DNA from: an uncultured Clostridia bacterium
GTDB lineage: Bacteria > Bacillota > Clostridia > Lachnospirales > Lachnospiraceae
Reading direction: 5' to 3'
NCBI GenBank assembly: GCA_945915235.1
Contig: CAMEEX010000015.1
Span: 1-34,193 of the forward strand
Length of the DNA: 34,193 nt
Both the position numbers and the translations under genes were made by a program. Positions within the stretch are counted from its first letter, which is position 1. The number at the start of each line of letters is the position of its first letter. Positions 33,301 to 34,193 of this stretch are shown in pieces. Below the pieces are notes generated by a model that had not been told where the DNA came from, did not search any database, and saw nothing but the letters and a program-made list of their open reading frames with translations.

Positions 33301-33979
33301 TTCTCATAAGCATGTCGCAGTGCGAAGTTCCAACGACAATTCCCATTCTGTCGGCAAGTTCACCGTTCTCCCTCTTTAGGTTAAAAGAATTGACATGCAT
33401 TGCAGGCCATATGTAATTCGCGCGCAGACGCAGCAGGAGCTCAAAAATCTTCTCATAAGCCTTGACCCCGATAGTCTCCTCGCCGAGGTGAAGCCTTACC
33501 CACTTGTCAAGCTCCTCCTCATCATTTATAAATATTCCGCGGTACTCGACTGACGGATAATCGCTGTAGTGATAGCCGCCGGGCAGCACGACGCTGTCCC
33601 TCCTTTTTACGGGCACATCGGCAAAATAATACCAAGGCGACACCCCAAGCCACCTCGACAGCTCATATATTCCGTAAATCATTCCCCTTCTGTCCTGCCC
33701 CGTGATGTAGAGCACGCCGTCACTCACCCTATGTGAGTACGCCTCTTTCCTGCCGAGCTCCTCATGGCTGATTACTATGGTGACATTTTTTCCGGAATTT
33801 TTGTCACCTTTGTCAAAGCCGCTGTCATCTGACGTTCCAAGTTCAAGCTCCGCATGAATGTCACCCGAGAAAACCTTACCGATATCCTCCACCAGATTGC
33901 GCGCGGCAATCCTCACCGCCTCGCTGTCCGAAAGGCACAGTATTCTTACACTTCCACCCGAATGTAATTCCCAATCCAT
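30392..33979 (-). CDS. GH115 xylan alpha-glucuronidase
   Basis: The product is about 1,195 aa and belongs to GH115, which removes glucuronic or 4-O-methylglucuronic acid from xylan. Conserved blocks are GMIYGIYELSRWLGVSPWYY (99-118), YRGIFINDEEELDKWVR (146-162), LRANYIWPAMHVNSFN (185-200), GMRGIHDSGFE (279-289) and, later, DDEPLKSFVPYKEVLELYD and LTLIWTNDNYGYIRRYP. The C-terminal 500 residues contain beta-rich modules usual for the family's added domains. No signal peptide is seen, suggesting cytosolic action on imported xylo-oligosaccharides. ATG 33979 is the likely start, with a weak GGGG site; ATG 33991 is possible. The gene is followed by MATE with an 8-bp overlap. Confidence 0.92.
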   Translation of the reverse strand: MDWELHSGGSVRILCLSDSEAVRIAARNLVEDIGKVFSGDIHAELELGTSDDSGFDKGDKNSGKNVTIVISHEELGRKEAYSHRVSDGVLYITGQDRRGMIYGIYELSRWLGVSPWYYFADVPVKRRDSVVLPGGYHYSDYPSVEYRGIFINDEEELDKWVRLHLGEETIGVKAYEKIFELLLRLRANYIWPAMHVNSFNLKRENGELADRMGIVVGTSHCDMLMRSNNREWYPWLKKKGYTDIEYDYSIPGRNRDALNEYWRESVEQNKDFEVGYTLGMRGIHDSGFETKSLKGLAGEELRKAKIELLQTIIGAQEKILADTLDDEPLKSFVPYKEVLELYDNGLEVPEDLTLIWTNDNYGYIRRYPGEKEKTRKGGNGIYYHNSYWAPPGASYLFINSIPLTHTRNELYKAWCEGIRKVWVLNVGAIKPLEQEITFYLNFAWEVGKENPQRRTDDVDEYLKLWINETFSGNFGEKMARILNDFSQLTNVRKIELMDSDVFSQTAYGDEATVRINRYRELVREADEVYEALPAEEKDAFFQLCLMKIHAAYYTNCMFYCADRSALCTRQGKGQAAYEYARICREYDDRRRKLISYYNNTMADGKWSGILTPEDFPPPRTAMLPACVVPLEELRSIERRLVVTLWNDGKSLDFVNGREKWFELANAGEGVLNVTAELPAWLEIAGDTKALGIEKHTHEGVDIHSDLYLSENATYPVDFEVGAELRVLVRPCLSAIEDDDKGKNAGTLHGIIRLACNATGQSVDIPVSVDNSAAGMTVEDGGAVVLEADGAGDTAGTGWHRVKRLGRDHGCLLEACPGSEADDKQEAGVSYNFYIRKESENPVLELHRFPSLNSTGRIRAEVSVDGGERLLLESVSNDEWRGSWKQNILDNVDKLAIALPGLSAGGHSLTIYPVDKYFAFSRMVIYTEPVKKSMFGGLSGDNALPFEGKTAAGEEENARGMDTTGDLPVGDRLYGNIELKPRPMLVAGITPGSNTLPDTNTAVEWSYDVTEASRKITAAQLIKTADEPFTEENGTIRIDMAACLADNSNAFMRGKWEYCLSESYDRSGLAMYIREPGIKFDGDKPSLHYTIACEGGRYSLWILTKNESYDGAELLADIDGRILPAEQTGGGERLGNYCGERVYRWERLWQQELGGGMHEIGIYTPSSANRFDRIYITKGDELPPTDNEWKKRFNNE

Positions 33980-33988
33980 AATATACCC

Positions 33989-34034
33989 CATTCCAAATCT
34001 GCTACTATATACATTCCAAATCTACTGCTATATA
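33989..34034. repeat. Two 23-bp tandem repeats at the GH115 5' end
   Basis: Units 33989-34011 and 34012-34034 share CATTCCAAATCT at one end and TATATA at the other, differing only in the five bases between. They lie directly before the GH115 start, so they duplicate the leader and possible translation-start region. Confidence 0.7.
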
Positions 34035-34097
34035 ATAAGCTGCTGTCTAGAGGCGTCATGCGCCCTCTTAAACTACTGTTTCGAAAACAATATTTTT

Positions 34098-34126
34098 ATT
34101 ATATACCTTAAAAACAGCCTGTGCAA
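34098..34126 (-). promoter_or_regulatory. Candidate promoter of GH115
   Basis: On the minus strand a perfect -10 TATAAT (34103-34098) lies 17 bp after a weak -35 TTGCAC (34126-34121). The leader of about 115 nt contains an imperfect GAGGCG/CGCCCTC hairpin near 34048-34068. The remaining bases to the right edge show no gene. Confidence 0.45.
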
Positions 34127-34193
34127 GACCGTTAAAGGCTTGAGTTTCCGCAGTTTTATCCACACAACCCCATTTTCATAGGCATCATCATAA

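Overview
The window looks like a chromosomal stretch of an anaerobic, plant-polysaccharide-using Lachnospiraceae-type Firmicute. The evidence is the GGAGG ribosome binding sites, a PerR/reverse-rubrerythrin pair, two clostridial Fe-S/flavin enoate-reductase-like enzymes, a cell-wall subtilase with a PNTG sorting signal, and several plant cell wall catabolic genes. No RNA genes, prophage, CRISPR array or intact insertion sequence were seen.

Layout. (1) 1-385: start of a HIT-family gene running off the left edge, with a good promoter at 667-695. A 233-bp inverted-repeat element lies between promoter and gene. (2) 868-11601: a rhamnogalacturonan-I (pectin) utilisation locus. A leftward arm carries two permeases and a lipoprotein (YteP/YtcP/YtcQ type, no ATPase of its own), then a GH105 unsaturated rhamnogalacturonyl hydrolase and a GH112 galactosyl phosphorylase. 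A rightward arm carries an AraC regulator and a CE12 rhamnogalacturonan acetylesterase with SLH-like repeats. A plausible scheme is: import acetylated unsaturated RG-I oligosaccharides, deacetylate (CE12), remove the unsaturated uronate (GH105), and phosphorolyse Gal-Rha units (GH112). (3) 11639-12768: perR and reverse rubrerythrin, with two Fur/PerR-like palindromes between them. (4) 12935-19377: one very large surface subtilase gene, broken by a frameshift near 18510 and an in-frame TAA at 15890-15892, with an in-frame duplication of its signal-peptide start. (5) 19600-23622: two tandem Old-Yellow-Enzyme/Fe-S/FAD reductases. (6) 23623-24611: a gene-less stretch with an orphan terminator, a decayed ORF and nested inverted repeats that look like mobile-element footprints. 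(7) 24612-26465: an aldo/keto reductase divergent from a LysR regulator. (8) 26419-28814: a leftward cluster of a membrane protein, a PrsW protease and a zinc-type macrodomain. (9) 29032-33979: a GH115 alpha-glucuronidase overlapping a MATE transporter by 8 bp.

The strongest points for a second look are the RG-I locus and what it implies for GH112 specificity, the array of four 19-bp palindromic repeats upstream of GH105, the CE12-SLH fusion without a signal peptide, the two large inverted-repeat elements, and the lesions and signal duplication in the giant protease gene.
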